64,000 bases of DNA from Bacteroidota bacterium (lineage in GTDB: Bacteria > Bacteroidota > Bacteroidia > Flavobacteriales_E > Vicingaceae), in contig JABFGJ010000013.1 in assembly GCA_013112545.1 (NCBI GenBank), positions 1 to 64,000 on the forward strand, written 5' to 3'. The notes beneath the pieces are model-generated. The model was given only the letters and a program-made list of their open reading frames with translations. It was not told the DNA's origin and did no database searches. The translations under genes and the position numbers were made by a program. Below, in pieces: positions 1-8,427 of this stretch (within the stretch, counting starts at the first letter, position 1; each line of letters begins with the position of its first letter).

Positions 1-66
1 CAGGATGTCCGCTAAAATTTTTACTTTTATTCATATATCGAGTTTTGTGGTAAAAACAAGATATAA

Positions 67-103
67 AAAAAGCGGGAAATTATTTTTAAGAAGTCCCGCT
101 TTT
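67..103 (-). terminator. Intrinsic terminator ending the polysaccharide operon
   Basis: The arms AAAAGCGGGA (67-76) and TCCCGCTTTT (94-103) are a perfect 10-bp inverted repeat around a 17-nt loop. The left arm is preceded by more A on the plus strand, which is a U-tract in minus-strand RNA. The right arm overlaps the stop codon of the minus-strand gene at 102, so the operon ends right at its last stop codon. Confidence 0.75.
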
Positions 104-443
104 AATTTCTTTTATCGGACACTAGTGATTTATAATATCCATCCCATACTTCATCACCTACATATCTTTTAATTTCTGTTGCAGGCATATGATGGTAAAA
201 AATAATTCTTTTTCTATATCTAAAAAAACGATACCAATCTAATTTTGTATAACGTTTAAAAGGGACTTTAAAATTTTGAGGTCCTAAAAAGCCAAGCTCT
301 TGTCTATACAGTTCATCTTTGTGGCTAATTGGAGAAATTACATCTTGATCGCCGCAAATCTTACTTAATGCAATTTCGATAGAAGTCCCAGCTGTCTTCC
401 TCGTTTTTATAAAAATGAATTTATGTTTATGTGAAATGATCAT
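102..443 (-). pseudogene. Truncated sulfotransferase-family protein (N-terminal remnant)
   Basis: The 113 residues begin like a PAPS-dependent sulfotransferase of the Sulfotransfer_2 type: a beta-strand followed by the 5'-phosphosulfate loop KTRKTAGTS (residues 13-21). Such enzymes usually run to 200-300 residues and carry a second motif near 'RNPWD' that binds the 3'-phosphate. Here the protein stops shortly after a 'GYYK' segment, and the TAA lies inside the operon terminator. I found no continuation of the missing half in the remaining 100 bases on any frame, so this looks like a deletion rather than a simple frameshift. It starts 7 bp after the stop of hisH, as the last member of the operon. 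The family assignment rests on the N-terminal motif only. It could still make a short protein, but catalytic activity is unlikely. Confidence 0.6.
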
Positions 444-450
444 CTTACTT

Positions 451-1071
451 TTAATTTAATTCTATAAAATTTTTTAACATTTGCATTCCAAAATAATGAC
501 TCTTTTCGGGATGAAACTGAACGCCAAAGATATTATCTTGTTGAACAGCCGAAACAAATTCATAACCGTAATAAGTGCTTGTTAACACACTTTCTTTTAG
601 TTTAGGAAGCATGTGAAAGCTATGTACGAAATAAAAACGAGTGTCTTCTGACTCTAGCCCTTTCATTAAGGTTCCATTTTTCATTATTTGTATTCTATTC
701 CAGCCCATATGGGGAATCTTTTGCTGGCCTAACATTTTACTTTTGTCAAACTTTACAATATCCATATCAATCCAAGCCAAGCCTTCTTCTATTCCTTCCT
801 CACTTTTATTTCCCAACAATTGCGCTCCTAAACAAATACCCAAAAATGGTGTTTTTTCAAACTTCACCTTTTGACTTAGGATATCAATTAAACCGCTATT
901 TTTTAAATTTTTCATTCCATGGTCAAAATGCCCAACACCTGGTAAAATTATTTTCTTTGCGTTTTTAACTACTGATGCATCTTTCGTTATTTCAGACATA
1001 ACACCAATCTTTTTGAGCATATTTTGTATGGACTTAATATTTCCAGCACCGTAATCAATTATTGTTATCAT
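451..1071 (-). CDS. hisH: HisH-type glutamine amidotransferase subunit (orphan, in glycan operon)
   Basis: This is a class I glutamine amidotransferase of 206 residues, the usual HisH length. The nucleophile elbow GICLGAQ has Cys80, and the GVQFHPEKSH motif supplies His187 and Glu189 of the triad. HisH releases ammonia from glutamine and channels it to a partner synthase, HisF in histidine biosynthesis. No histidine genes are nearby; the gene abuts a glycosyltransferase stop (0-bp gap) inside a polysaccharide operon. HisH paralogues in such operons normally sit with a HisF-like protein and a WbpG/PseA-type sugar amidotransferase that makes acetamidino sugars. Neither partner is present in this window, so this copy is either served by partners elsewhere or is a relic of a lost pathway. 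Confidence 0.85.
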   Translation of the reverse strand: MITIIDYGAGNIKSIQNMLKKIGVMSEITKDASVVKNAKKIILPGVGHFDHGMKNLKNSGLIDILSQKVKFEKTPFLGICLGAQLLGNKSEEGIEEGLAWIDMDIVKFDKSKMLGQQKIPHMGWNRIQIMKNGTLMKGLESEDTRFYFVHSFHMLPKLKESVLTSTYYGYEFVSAVQQDNIFGVQFHPEKSHYFGMQMLKNFIELN

Positions 1072-2292
1072 TTATATGCTTTTCATTTTTCTTATTAATT
1101 GATCGACCCATTTCTCTAGATCAAACTCTTCAACATATCTTTGGTATGCATTTTCAGAAAGTTTTTGCCACTCGTTTGGCTGTAAATCTAATAACTTTTT
1201 TATCTCTTTAGCTAAATTATCTGGACTGATATCAATTGGGACTAGTTTTCCAACCTTTTGATCAACTATTTCCTTAGTTCCACCTGCATCAGTTGCAAGA
1301 GCTGGAATTCCTAAAGCAAATGCTTCCATAATTGAAACTGGTACCCCTTCGCTTTCACTAACATTGACAAATAATCCAAATTGTCCTATTCTGAGCTCAT
1401 CAATTATTTTTGAACTATCTATATGTCCTCTCAAGTTAACTTTAATATTCGATGGAAGGCTTTTACATTTTTCTTCTATTTCTTTACGTAAAAGGCCATC
1501 ACCAAAATGAGTCCATTCTATATCTGTTGTACATAAAGCTAATGCCTTTATTAATAAATCTAAACGCTTCACCTTAACCATATTAGAAACAGAAACAATA
1601 CTATTTGCTTTGTAGGTATCGTTCTTTTTTATTTCCAACTTCTTAACTCCAACTCGTTGTAAATGAAATTTATCTGCATATTCTGGATAGTTTGACTTCA
1701 TATACTCAACACCTACATTACTACAAGGAAGAGCTAGTGTTATATGTTCTAATAAGTTTAATCTAAATGGAATATAACCATCATTAATTTCATTATATAA
1801 ATCAAATCCATGTAAACGAACAATCACTTTCTTATGTTTGTTATTATTTAAAAATGGGATTATATCAGCTAAACCAATGCCCCAATAAAAATAATACAAA
1901 GCTTCTTCATTATTCTCCCTCACTATTTTTTTAAAGTCTTTGTTCTTTAGAATAGTTTGAATACGCTTAACCGTCATTATCCATTTAACAAACTTCTTTT
2001 GACTTAAAAAAACTTTATTTCTAAAAAAGTCTTTTAAATAATAATATAGATGTTTGCTTAGTAAATATTTTATTTCTTTAAAACCCTGAAAGCGAAGTGG
2101 CGTTGTAAAAACAGGTTTAAAAGCAAAAACATTTTTAGGTAACTCTTTCTTTTTTTCTAGATTCCCTCTTCCGTTCAACGGCAAAATATTAATCTCATCA
2201 AACTCTCTTGATAAAATTTCTAATTCATTCATTTTCCAATTCTCTCCAATTCCATATGGGTAGGCAGCAGTAAAAAAATACAACCTCTTCAT
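1072..2292 (-). CDS. Glycosyltransferase family 4 protein
   Basis: The 406-residue protein has the GT-B fold signature of GT4 retaining enzymes. The second Rossmann half begins near 'VSNMVKVKRLDLLIKAL' and carries the E-x7-E motif (Glu315 and Glu323) in 'SESEGVPVSIMEAF', followed by 'ATDAGGTKEIV', the usual nucleotide-sugar contact region. It should act at the cytoplasmic face and transfer a sugar from an NDP donor to the lipid-linked repeat unit made by this operon. Its stop codon touches the hisH start, which implies translational coupling. The donor and acceptor cannot be read from sequence. Length and motif order are normal for the family. Confidence 0.9.
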   Translation of the reverse strand: MKRLYFFTAAYPYGIGENWKMNELEILSREFDEINILPLNGRGNLEKKKELPKNVFAFKPVFTTPLRFQGFKEIKYLLSKHLYYYLKDFFRNKVFLSQKKFVKWIMTVKRIQTILKNKDFKKIVRENNEEALYYFYWGIGLADIIPFLNNNKHKKVIVRLHGFDLYNEINDGYIPFRLNLLEHITLALPCSNVGVEYMKSNYPEYADKFHLQRVGVKKLEIKKNDTYKANSIVSVSNMVKVKRLDLLIKALALCTTDIEWTHFGDGLLRKEIEEKCKSLPSNIKVNLRGHIDSSKIIDELRIGQFGLFVNVSESEGVPVSIMEAFALGIPALATDAGGTKEIVDQKVGKLVPIDISPDNLAKEIKKLLDLQPNEWQKLSENAYQRYVEEFDLEKWVDQLIRKMKSI

Positions 2293-2372
2293 TTAATTTC
2301 TTTTTTAATATAACAGATCAGGAACATATTAAATTAGTCTATAGTAGGATTCTAATAACATGCTTGTTTTAC

Positions 2373-3278
2373 TTATCTGTTTATTTTTAAATTCTTAACC
2401 CGACTATTAATTCTAAGTATCGATTTTAGTTTAACAAAGTATTCAGTTAATGGGGTTTTACCTGAAAAAAATGCTGAAAAAGTAAATTGATACAATTTCC
2501 GGTTTAATATTTTTAACTGTCTATTTATAAGTTGGTCAGTTTCTTGATGCAACCCTAAATACTTTGAAAGTATTATAACTATATCTTTGCTTTTTCTAGT
2601 GCTATCTTTTAAAGTATTTGACATTGAAGTGGATAAAATTCTATATTTGACTAAAGCTTCTTCCATTATATAAAAGTCATATTTAAGAGCCAATTTCAAC
2701 CATAAATCCCAATCTTCAAAGATTAGATTTTCATTGTAAACTTTTCCATTTGGAATACAATCTTTTTTAATTAAAGCCGTTGGAGCTTCAATGATGTTTT
2801 TTTCGAGAAGTGTTTTAAAAAGATTACTAGACTTTCTTATACCAGACGCATAATTAGAATTGTGCTTACTTTCGTCTAATATATTTCCATCAGGATCAAT
2901 CTTTATCACATTTGAACTAACTACTGCTATATCAGGCTGCTTTTCAAAAACAAGCATTTGTTTGGTAATTTTATCCAACATTAAAATATCATCACAAGAA
3001 ATAACTTGATAATATTCCCCATCAACATAAGTCAATGCTTCATTAAGCGTTTTGCATAAGCCCCAATTTTTTTGATGTGGAATAAAAACACATTCAACAT
3101 TTTTTATTTTTATCCAATCTTTAATTACCTGAACAGAATTATCAGAAGAACAATCATCCATGATAATGAGCTGAATATTAGCATAAGTTTGATCTAGAAT
3201 ACTATCTAAGGTTTCAACAACAAATTTCTCATGATTATAGCAGACAGCAATAATTGAAACTAAAGGAGAATTACTCAT
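2373..3278 (-). CDS. Glycosyltransferase family 2 protein
   Basis: This is a GT-A fold inverting transferase. The N-terminal '[14 protein letters not shown]' strand-loop is followed by '[11 protein letters not shown]', the nucleotide-binding region, and 'VISCDDIL', which corresponds to the metal-binding DxD. A '[12 protein letters not shown]' helix later matches the usual ED-x motif region of the acceptor site. I chose the ATG at 3278, which overlaps the upstream aminotransferase stop by 8 bp; an in-frame GTG at 3305 would add nine residues and extend the overlap to 35 bp, though it has AAGGAAG ahead of it. The enzyme probably adds one sugar of the repeat unit. The 80-bp gap to the next gene is the largest spacing in this part of the operon. 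Confidence 0.88.
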   Translation of the reverse strand: MSNSPLVSIIAVCYNHEKFVVETLDSILDQTYANIQLIIMDDCSSDNSVQVIKDWIKIKNVECVFIPHQKNWGLCKTLNEALTYVDGEYYQVISCDDILMLDKITKQMLVFEKQPDIAVVSSNVIKIDPDGNILDESKHNSNYASGIRKSSNLFKTLLEKNIIEAPTALIKKDCIPNGKVYNENLIFEDWDLWLKLALKYDFYIMEEALVKYRILSTSMSNTLKDSTRKSKDIVIILSKYLGLHQETDQLINRQLKILNRKLYQFTFSAFFSGKTPLTEYFVKLKSILRINSRVKNLKINR

Positions 3279-4374
3279 AGCAATTAAGGTTCTTAATAAT
3301 TTCACTTACTTCCTTTTCGGAAAGTACAGGACTTATAGGCAAACTAATAACCTCCTGATGTATTTGCTCCGAAATTGGTAAAGAAAAATCTTGATACTCT
3401 TTATAAGCTTCTTGATGATGGGGAGGAATAGGGTAGTGAATTAAAGTTTGTATTTCATTTTTAGTTAGATAATCTTGCAGACGTCTTCTGTTTTTTGTTC
3501 GAATGACATATAAATGCCAAACATGCTCTAATTCATGAATTGGGTAATTAGGTAATATTATTAATGGATTTTTAATTTCTGTACAATATCGTTTAGCTAT
3601 CTTTCTTCGCCTTTCATTTTCTGCATCAATGTATTTTAGTTTAACCTGTAGTATTGCTGCTTGAATTTCGTCTAGCCTACTATTTAATCCTTTATATTGG
3701 TTAATATATTTTTCGCTTGAGCCATAATTTGCTATGGCTCTAATTGTTTTTGCAAGTGTTTCATCCTTACAAGTGACTGCACCTCCATCACCCAAAGCAC
3801 CTAAGTTTTTTCCAGGATAAAAACTAAAGCCTGCAGCATCTCCTAAAGTTCCAGACCTCTTCCCTTTCCATTCAGCTCCAATGGCTTGAGCATTGTCTTC
3901 AATAATTTTTAAATTGAATTTTTCTGCAAGATTTATTAAATTTTCATCAAATACGATTTGTCCATATAAATGAACAAGCATAATCCCTTTGGTTTTAGAA
4001 GATATTTTTTCTTTAATTTTCGTAATGTCTATATTAAAGTTATTAATATTGGGCTCAACCATTATAGGAATAAGGTTATTATCAGTAATCGCCAACAAAG
4101 AGGCAATGTAAGTATTTGCAGGTACGATTATTTCATCCCCTTCTTGCATAAAGCCTAATTCAATATAGGCACGTAAAATCAAACGAAGTGCATCCAATCC
4201 ATTTCCAACCCCTATTGCATTTGGCACATTTAAAAAGGTTGATAAACTTTTTTCAAAGATTTTATTTTCTTCACCTTGCAAGTACCAGCCACTTCTATAG
4301 ACACGTATCAGTGCTTCCTCAATTTCAGCTTGGTATTGAAGATTAATTTTTTGAATATCTAAAAATTTAATCAT
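3271..4374 (-). CDS. fdtB: DegT/DnrJ/EryC1/StrS sugar aminotransferase, FdtB-like
   Basis: This is a 367-residue PLP aminotransferase of the sugar-aminotransferase (DegT) family. The N-terminal '[14 protein letters not shown]' and '[11 protein letters not shown]' motifs, the '[13 protein letters not shown]' strand with the cofactor-binding Asp, and the '[16 protein letters not shown]' segment with the Schiff-base lysine are all present. It overlaps by 8 bp the start of an FdtC/QdtC-like acetyltransferase and lies three genes from FdtA-like isomerases. By context it would aminate C3 of dTDP-3-keto-6-deoxyhexose, giving dTDP-Fuc3N or dTDP-Qui3N. Sequence alone does not separate FdtB from QdtB, so the symbol is a best guess. 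The product should be N-acetylated by the next enzyme and built into the exported polysaccharide. Confidence 0.85.
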   Translation of the reverse strand: MIKFLDIQKINLQYQAEIEEALIRVYRSGWYLQGEENKIFEKSLSTFLNVPNAIGVGNGLDALRLILRAYIELGFMQEGDEIIVPANTYIASLLAITDNNLIPIMVEPNINNFNIDITKIKEKISSKTKGIMLVHLYGQIVFDENLINLAEKFNLKIIEDNAQAIGAEWKGKRSGTLGDAAGFSFYPGKNLGALGDGGAVTCKDETLAKTIRAIANYGSSEKYINQYKGLNSRLDEIQAAILQVKLKYIDAENERRRKIAKRYCTEIKNPLIILPNYPIHELEHVWHLYVIRTKNRRRLQDYLTKNEIQTLIHYPIPPHHQEAYKEYQDFSLPISEQIHQEVISLPISPVLSEKEVSEIIKNLNCYE

Positions 4375-4912
4375 TAGGTATTATTTCATTTTTAATCAGG
4401 GAAAATTGTTTTCCTTGTATGTTTCTCATAGTTAAATCTAAGACTTCACCATCTTTAGTAATATAACCTCTTTTGGTTGCTGGATTGCCATAATAAACAC
4501 TAAAATCTTCTATGCTTTTTGTTACAACACTACCTGCACCTACAAAACTATGTTTGCCTAAAGTAATTCCTCCAATTATTGTTGCATTAGCCCCTATGGA
4601 GCAACCAGTTTTAATTTTAGTTTGAAGAAATTTGTTAGGAAATTTTTTAGATCTGGGTACTAAATCATTAGTAAAAGTAACGTTTGGGCCAATAAATACG
4701 TCATCATCTATTATAATCCCATCCCAAATTTGCACACCATTCTTAATAGTTACATTATTCCCAATACTAACAACGTTTTCAATAAAAACATGAGAGCATA
4801 TATTACAATTAATGCCAATTTTTGCTTTAGGTAAAATTATTACGAATTGCCATATTGAAGTGCTCTCTCCAATATTTTTTGATTGTACATCTGCAAGTTG
4901 ATGAATAAACAT
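4367..4912 (-). CDS. fdtC: Left-handed beta-helix N-acetyltransferase, FdtC/QdtC-like
   Basis: The 181-residue protein consists mostly of hexapeptide repeats of the (I/V)GxxxxI type from about residue 15 to 145, the LbH trimer fold of sugar N-acetyltransferases. The segment '[14 protein letters not shown]' and '[13 protein letters not shown]' match the 3-amino-3,6-dideoxyhexose acetyltransferase subgroup. It should use acetyl-CoA to acetylate the 3-amino group made by the neighbouring aminotransferase. It overlaps that gene's start by 8 bp and shares one base with the upstream isomerase stop/start (TAATG), so the three are translationally coupled. The Fuc3NAc versus Qui3NAc product cannot be decided here. 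Confidence 0.85.
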   Translation of the reverse strand: MFIHQLADVQSKNIGESTSIWQFVIILPKAKIGINCNICSHVFIENVVSIGNNVTIKNGVQIWDGIIIDDDVFIGPNVTFTNDLVPRSKKFPNKFLQTKIKTGCSIGANATIIGGITLGKHSFVGAGSVVTKSIEDFSVYYGNPATKRGYITKDGEVLDLTMRNIQGKQFSLIKNEIIPND

Positions 4913-5325
4913 TATTTTAATAGTTTTATATATTCATTATAATCTCTGATATAATCAGCTTCATCGTATTTGTGTGAAGCCAAGACTAAACAGATGCTGC
5001 CTGAAGAAAAATTTATTTCTGAAGCCCAAATGCCAGGTGGAATATGTAAGCCCATATAAGGTCGATTTAACTGAATTACTCGTTTCACATTCCCATCATC
5101 CAACAAAACTTCAAAAGCACCACTTGCAGCAACGATAAATTGATGACACTTTTTATGCGCATGAGCTCCTCTGGATTCACCACCTGGCACATCATATAAA
5201 TAAAATACACGCTTTACTTCAAAGGGAATTTCTTTACTATTCTCAACAGAAGTTAGATTTCCTTCTTTGTTATGGATTTTTGGTAATTCTATTAAATTAC
5301 AATTGTAAATATTGTTTTTATCCAT
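4912..5325 (-). CDS. fdtA: dTDP-4-keto-6-deoxyhexose 3,4-ketoisomerase, FdtA/QdtA-like (WxcM cupin)
   Basis: This is a 137-residue small cupin of the FdtA/WxcM C-terminal type. The diagnostic strand 'YDVPGGESRGAHAHKK' holds His55 and His57, and the preceding 'FYLYDV' supplies Tyr44. As I recall, structural work on FdtA places two such histidines and a tyrosine in the active site. The enzyme shifts the keto group of dTDP-4-keto-6-deoxyglucose from C4 to C3, the step before FdtB. It lies directly upstream of fdtC, and a close paralogue sits 2 bp upstream. The rmlA/rmlB genes needed to make the substrate are not in this window, so they must lie elsewhere. Confidence 0.82.
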   Translation of the reverse strand: MDKNNIYNCNLIELPKIHNKEGNLTSVENSKEIPFEVKRVFYLYDVPGGESRGAHAHKKCHQFIVAASGAFEVLLDDGNVKRVIQLNRPYMGLHIPPGIWASEINFSSGSICLVLASHKYDEADYIRDYNEYIKLLK

Positions 5326-5327
5326 AA

Positions 5328-5717
5328 TTATTTGTTTAAATTAATAAACTCTTGAAAATCTCTGATGTAATCCATCGAATCAAAATTAGTGCTGGAGGCT
5401 ACTAAAGCCAATGAATTAGTCGAAAAATTTTTCATTTGACGCCACATTTTATTGGGAATATATAAACCGTGATAGGATCTGTTCAAAAAAAAAGTTTGTT
5501 CTTGTTTGCCATCATTTACCACCACTTCAAAACTCCCAGATAATGCTACAATAAATTCATGTTGTTCTTTAAATGCATGTCCTCCTCTTGTGTCTCCACC
5601 TGGCACATCATAAATCCAATAGGTCCTTTTTATTTCAAAAGGAATTTGCTGGTTATTCTCAAAAAAAGATAAATTTCCTCTAGGGTCTTCTATCTTGGGT
5701 AATTGAATTAGTTTCAT
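5328..5717 (-). CDS. Second FdtA/WxcM-like cupin protein, His-to-Phe variant
   Basis: The 129 residues align along their whole length with the adjacent FdtA-like protein, including 'YDVPGGDTRG', 'LSGSFEVVVNDG', 'LNRSYHGLYIPNKMWR' and a C-terminal 'DYIRDFQEF'. The key strand reads GGHAFKEQH: His47 is kept, but the second active-site histidine of FdtA is Phe49. It is therefore a tandem duplicate that has diverged at a catalytic position. It may have a different regiochemistry, bind a dTDP-sugar without isomerising it, or partner the first copy. It starts 4 bp inside the upstream acyltransferase stop (ATGA overlap). Tandem WxcM-like pairs are, to my recollection, not rare in Bacteroidota glycan operons. 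Confidence 0.78.
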   Translation of the reverse strand: MKLIQLPKIEDPRGNLSFFENNQQIPFEIKRTYWIYDVPGGDTRGGHAFKEQHEFIVALSGSFEVVVNDGKQEQTFFLNRSYHGLYIPNKMWRQMKNFSTNSLALVASSTNFDSMDYIRDFQEFINLNK

Positions 5718-6292
5718 AAATTTCTAATTATTTTTGCAGGTGTGCCTACTGCTATGCAATTATTCGGTATATTTTTGGTTACAACAGAACAAATTCCTAT
5801 TACAGAATTTTCACCGATTGATACACCTTTGGTAATAGTAACGTTTGATCCTATAAAAACGTTATTGCCGATACTAATATTTGCTGACAAAGGTATCCCA
5901 GTTGTTCTTTCATTAGGATTCAATGAATGAAAATCTGAGTTAATGATTCTTACATGATCCCCAATTAAGGTATTATCACCAATACTAATAGTTCCATTTT
6001 CTGAAATTATAGTCACTGTATTATTAATAAAAACATCAGTGCCAAAAATTATTGTATCTTCACTATTCCTTGCTTCTATATAAGCTACCTCTGAATAAAA
6101 GCTTGGGGAAGGATTATAACCTAGTTGTACATTCTCTCTAAAAATAAGTTTACCCTTACCTTTAAAAACTATGGGTTGTTTAATAATTGGTAAGCCAGAA
6201 ACAGTTATGGAACTATCAGACAAAAAAGAATAGATAAAGATTCTAATTCTTTGAAAATATTTTCTGAATAGCCCTTTAAATATTTTTTGCAT
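5714..6292 (-). CDS. Hexapeptide-repeat acyltransferase (LbH, CysE/maltose acetyltransferase-like)
   Basis: This is a 192-residue protein with a basic N-terminal helix (residues 1-25) followed by left-handed beta-helix repeats. Examples are 'IGDNTLIGDHVRIINSDFHSL', where the His lies at the expected catalytic position of the xylose/maltose acetyltransferase group, and 'IGNNVFIGSNVTI', ending in 'CIAVGTPAKIIRNL'. The VGxPAKxI ending is typical of O-acetyltransferases acting on sugars. It likely decorates the polysaccharide repeat unit with an acyl group. It overlaps the upstream sulfotransferase by 17 bp and the downstream cupin by 4 bp. The exact acceptor is unknown. Confidence 0.85.
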   Translation of the reverse strand: MQKIFKGLFRKYFQRIRIFIYSFLSDSSITVSGLPIIKQPIVFKGKGKLIFRENVQLGYNPSPSFYSEVAYIEARNSEDTIIFGTDVFINNTVTIISENGTISIGDNTLIGDHVRIINSDFHSLNPNERTTGIPLSANISIGNNVFIGSNVTITKGVSIGENSVIGICSVVTKNIPNNCIAVGTPAKIIRNL

Positions 6293-7079
6293 AAAGCGGA
6301 AATAAATTAAAGATTAATTCTTCTTTTTCTAATACTATATCGAAAAGTTCATTATTGTAAAATTCTTTCCATTGATCTGATTCTTTAGCTCTTCCTCTAT
6401 TATGTGGTAAAATTTTATTTGAATTAAGAATATAATCAATATCCTTATAACCCTCTCCTTTTAAAAAAAGATATAAATCTGAGTTCAAATTTTCCTGTGT
6501 TAGAAACTTTACCGGATGCATATGTTCCTTCAAGTCATTTTTATCATAAGTACTTTCTGATACTAATACCTTGAACATTTCATTTGGATTAGAAAAATAA
6601 AAATGGATAAAGTGAAATGTATAGTAGCCAATAGTAGATAAATCTAAATCTATAGTTTTACCATATTCAATTACTGCTTGTTGATAAAAATCAAACATTT
6701 CAATAAAAGAAATGCTTGGATACGTTTTTATATTCTTAAATGATAAATTATTTGTCAATGCTGGATTTGTTTCCCACCACTTAAATCCATATAATGAAGC
6801 GTACCAATCAAATGGGTTTCGAATAATAGTTACATTTTTATTTTTTTTAAATTTTTCAGGTATCTGGTTGATGCCTCCATGTTGACCCCAAATAGAATTA
6901 AAATTCAACATGCGTGTTGTATTGTTGTATTTGTAACAATATTCAATTTTAAGTTTTTGCTTAATTAAACCTAATAAAGATTTTCTTCTATTTTGATAAT
7001 AATCAGAAATTATTTTTTGAGTAAAAGTACCTCCTGTTTTTGGTAAGTGTATAAAATTAAATTTATCTGTAGCAATCAT
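6276..7079 (-). CDS. Sulfotransferase-family protein
   Basis: This 267-residue protein has both PAPS-binding elements: the 5'-phosphosulfate loop 'HLPKTGGTF' near residues 11-19 and a 3'-phosphate motif 'VTIIRNPFDWYASLYGF' near residue 85. The rest is helical, as in carbohydrate sulfotransferases. It should transfer sulfate from PAPS to a sugar hydroxyl, so the exported polysaccharide may be sulfated, which is common in marine bacteria. It lies 3 bp after the Wzt-like ATPase gene. In contrast to the truncated sulfotransferase at the end of this operon, this copy is full length. The acceptor sugar and position cannot be inferred. Confidence 0.78.
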   Translation of the reverse strand: MIATDKFNFIHLPKTGGTFTQKIISDYYQNRRKSLLGLIKQKLKIEYCYKYNNTTRMLNFNSIWGQHGGINQIPEKFKKNKNVTIIRNPFDWYASLYGFKWWETNPALTNNLSFKNIKTYPSISFIEMFDFYQQAVIEYGKTIDLDLSTIGYYTFHFIHFYFSNPNEMFKVLVSESTYDKNDLKEHMHPVKFLTQENLNSDLYLFLKGEGYKDIDYILNSNKILPHNRGRAKESDQWKEFYNNELFDIVLEKEELIFNLFPLYAKNI

Positions 7080-7082
7080 ATT

Positions 7083-8339
7083 TTAGTCGTTATATCTCCA
7101 TGAGGATTTAATTAAAACACTCCCAGAATGTTTATCAACCTTTCCAATGCCAAAGTAATCAGCCGTATTTACACTAAAAGATAAGATGTTATCTTTATTT
7201 ACTAAGAAGGTATTTCCATGTTTAACTCTTAGCGACAAAAAGTAAGTTCCTTCATTTAGAGGCAAATGAGGAATTGTACATGAAACATATATTTTTCCGT
7301 TTTCTTGGATACTTAAAACATCTGTATCATTTTGATTGATAAGCCTAAACAGATGAATACCCTTTTCATTAAGGATATCGTAAACAACTCTGATGTTTTT
7401 GTAATCTAATAGGGTAGTATTTTTTAATTCAAAATGAAAAGTACAATCTCCACCAGAAGAAATAATGTTATTTTTGCCAGCAATGACACTTAAATTAGCG
7501 ATTTCAATCCCATTTGCAACAATTTTTTCAACTGTTGAAGTATTTTTAGAAAAAGACAAATAGTGAGCAATACTTTCGTTTATTTCACCTTCAAAATCCA
7601 CCATTCCGTTATTCAAAACCAAACCTCTATTGCAAAGAGATTTTATACTGCTCATATTGTGGCTAACAAATAGCACTGTTCTTCCGGATTTAGAAACATC
7701 TTGCATTTTACCGATAGCTTTTTTTTGGAAGTCGGCATCACCTACAGCTAACACTTCATCTACTACTAAAATTTCTGGCTCAAGATGCGCAGCAACTGCA
7801 AAACCTAGTCTTACCATCATACCTGAAGAATAGCGTTTAACGGGAGTGTCTAAATAGCGTTCAATACCTGCAAAATCAACAATTTCATCCAATTTCGATT
7901 TAATTTCAAATTTAGTCATACCTAATATGGCACCATTTAAAAAAACATTTTCCCTACCAGTCAATTCTGGATGAAATCCTGTCCCGACTTCTAATAAGGA
8001 GGCGATCCTACCTTTTGCCTTAATGCTACCTGTGGTTGGCCCTGTAACTTTTGAGAGTATTTTTAATAAAGTAGATTTCCCAGCACCGTTCTTTCCAATT
8101 ATCCCTAAAATTTCACCCTCTTGAATTTCAAAGCTAATGTCTTTTAATGCCCAAACAAAATCTGAATTTCCTTTTTTAGTTCTGTCATTGGTTTCTCCTA
8201 TTTTTAAAAAAGGATCTGCTTTACCTCTAATTTTAGCAAAAAACCGGTTAATATCATGGCTAATAGTGCCTGTGCCAATATTACCTAATCGATATTGCTT
8301 CGATAAGTTATCTACTTTTATTACTGTTTTTTTGTCCAT
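7083..8339 (-). CDS. wzt: Polysaccharide ABC transporter ATP-binding protein with Wzt C-terminal domain
   Basis: The 418-residue protein has an ABC ATPase domain (residues 1-255) with Walker A GKNGAGKS (82-89), signature 'YSSGMMVRLGF' (170-180), Walker B 'ILVVDE' (190-195) and H-loop His227. A C-terminal beta-rich extension (about 270-418) corresponds to the Wzt carbohydrate-binding domain that recognises the non-reducing end of O-antigen-type chains. With the permease encoded just upstream it would export a finished lipid-linked polysaccharide across the inner membrane, so this is an ABC-dependent rather than a Wzx/Wzy pathway. No flippase or polymerase is seen in the window. An 88-bp gap separates it from the permease gene. 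Confidence 0.9.
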   Translation of the reverse strand: MDKKTVIKVDNLSKQYRLGNIGTGTISHDINRFFAKIRGKADPFLKIGETNDRTKKGNSDFVWALKDISFEIQEGEILGIIGKNGAGKSTLLKILSKVTGPTTGSIKAKGRIASLLEVGTGFHPELTGRENVFLNGAILGMTKFEIKSKLDEIVDFAGIERYLDTPVKRYSSGMMVRLGFAVAAHLEPEILVVDEVLAVGDADFQKKAIGKMQDVSKSGRTVLFVSHNMSSIKSLCNRGLVLNNGMVDFEGEINESIAHYLSFSKNTSTVEKIVANGIEIANLSVIAGKNNIISSGGDCTFHFELKNTTLLDYKNIRVVYDILNEKGIHLFRLINQNDTDVLSIQENGKIYVSCTIPHLPLNEGTYFLSLRVKHGNTFLVNKDNILSFSVNTADYFGIGKVDKHSGSVLIKSSWRYND

Positions 8340-8427
8340 TGTATAGTTTGAAAAGAAAGCTAGATTATCTAAAATTTAGCAATTCTCATAATAATTAAAT
8401 GTTATGCTAGAATATTAATTGAATTAC

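Noticed and set aside
451-1071. A histidine-biosynthesis operon
   Set aside because: No other his gene is present; neighbours are glycosyltransferases and sugar enzymes.
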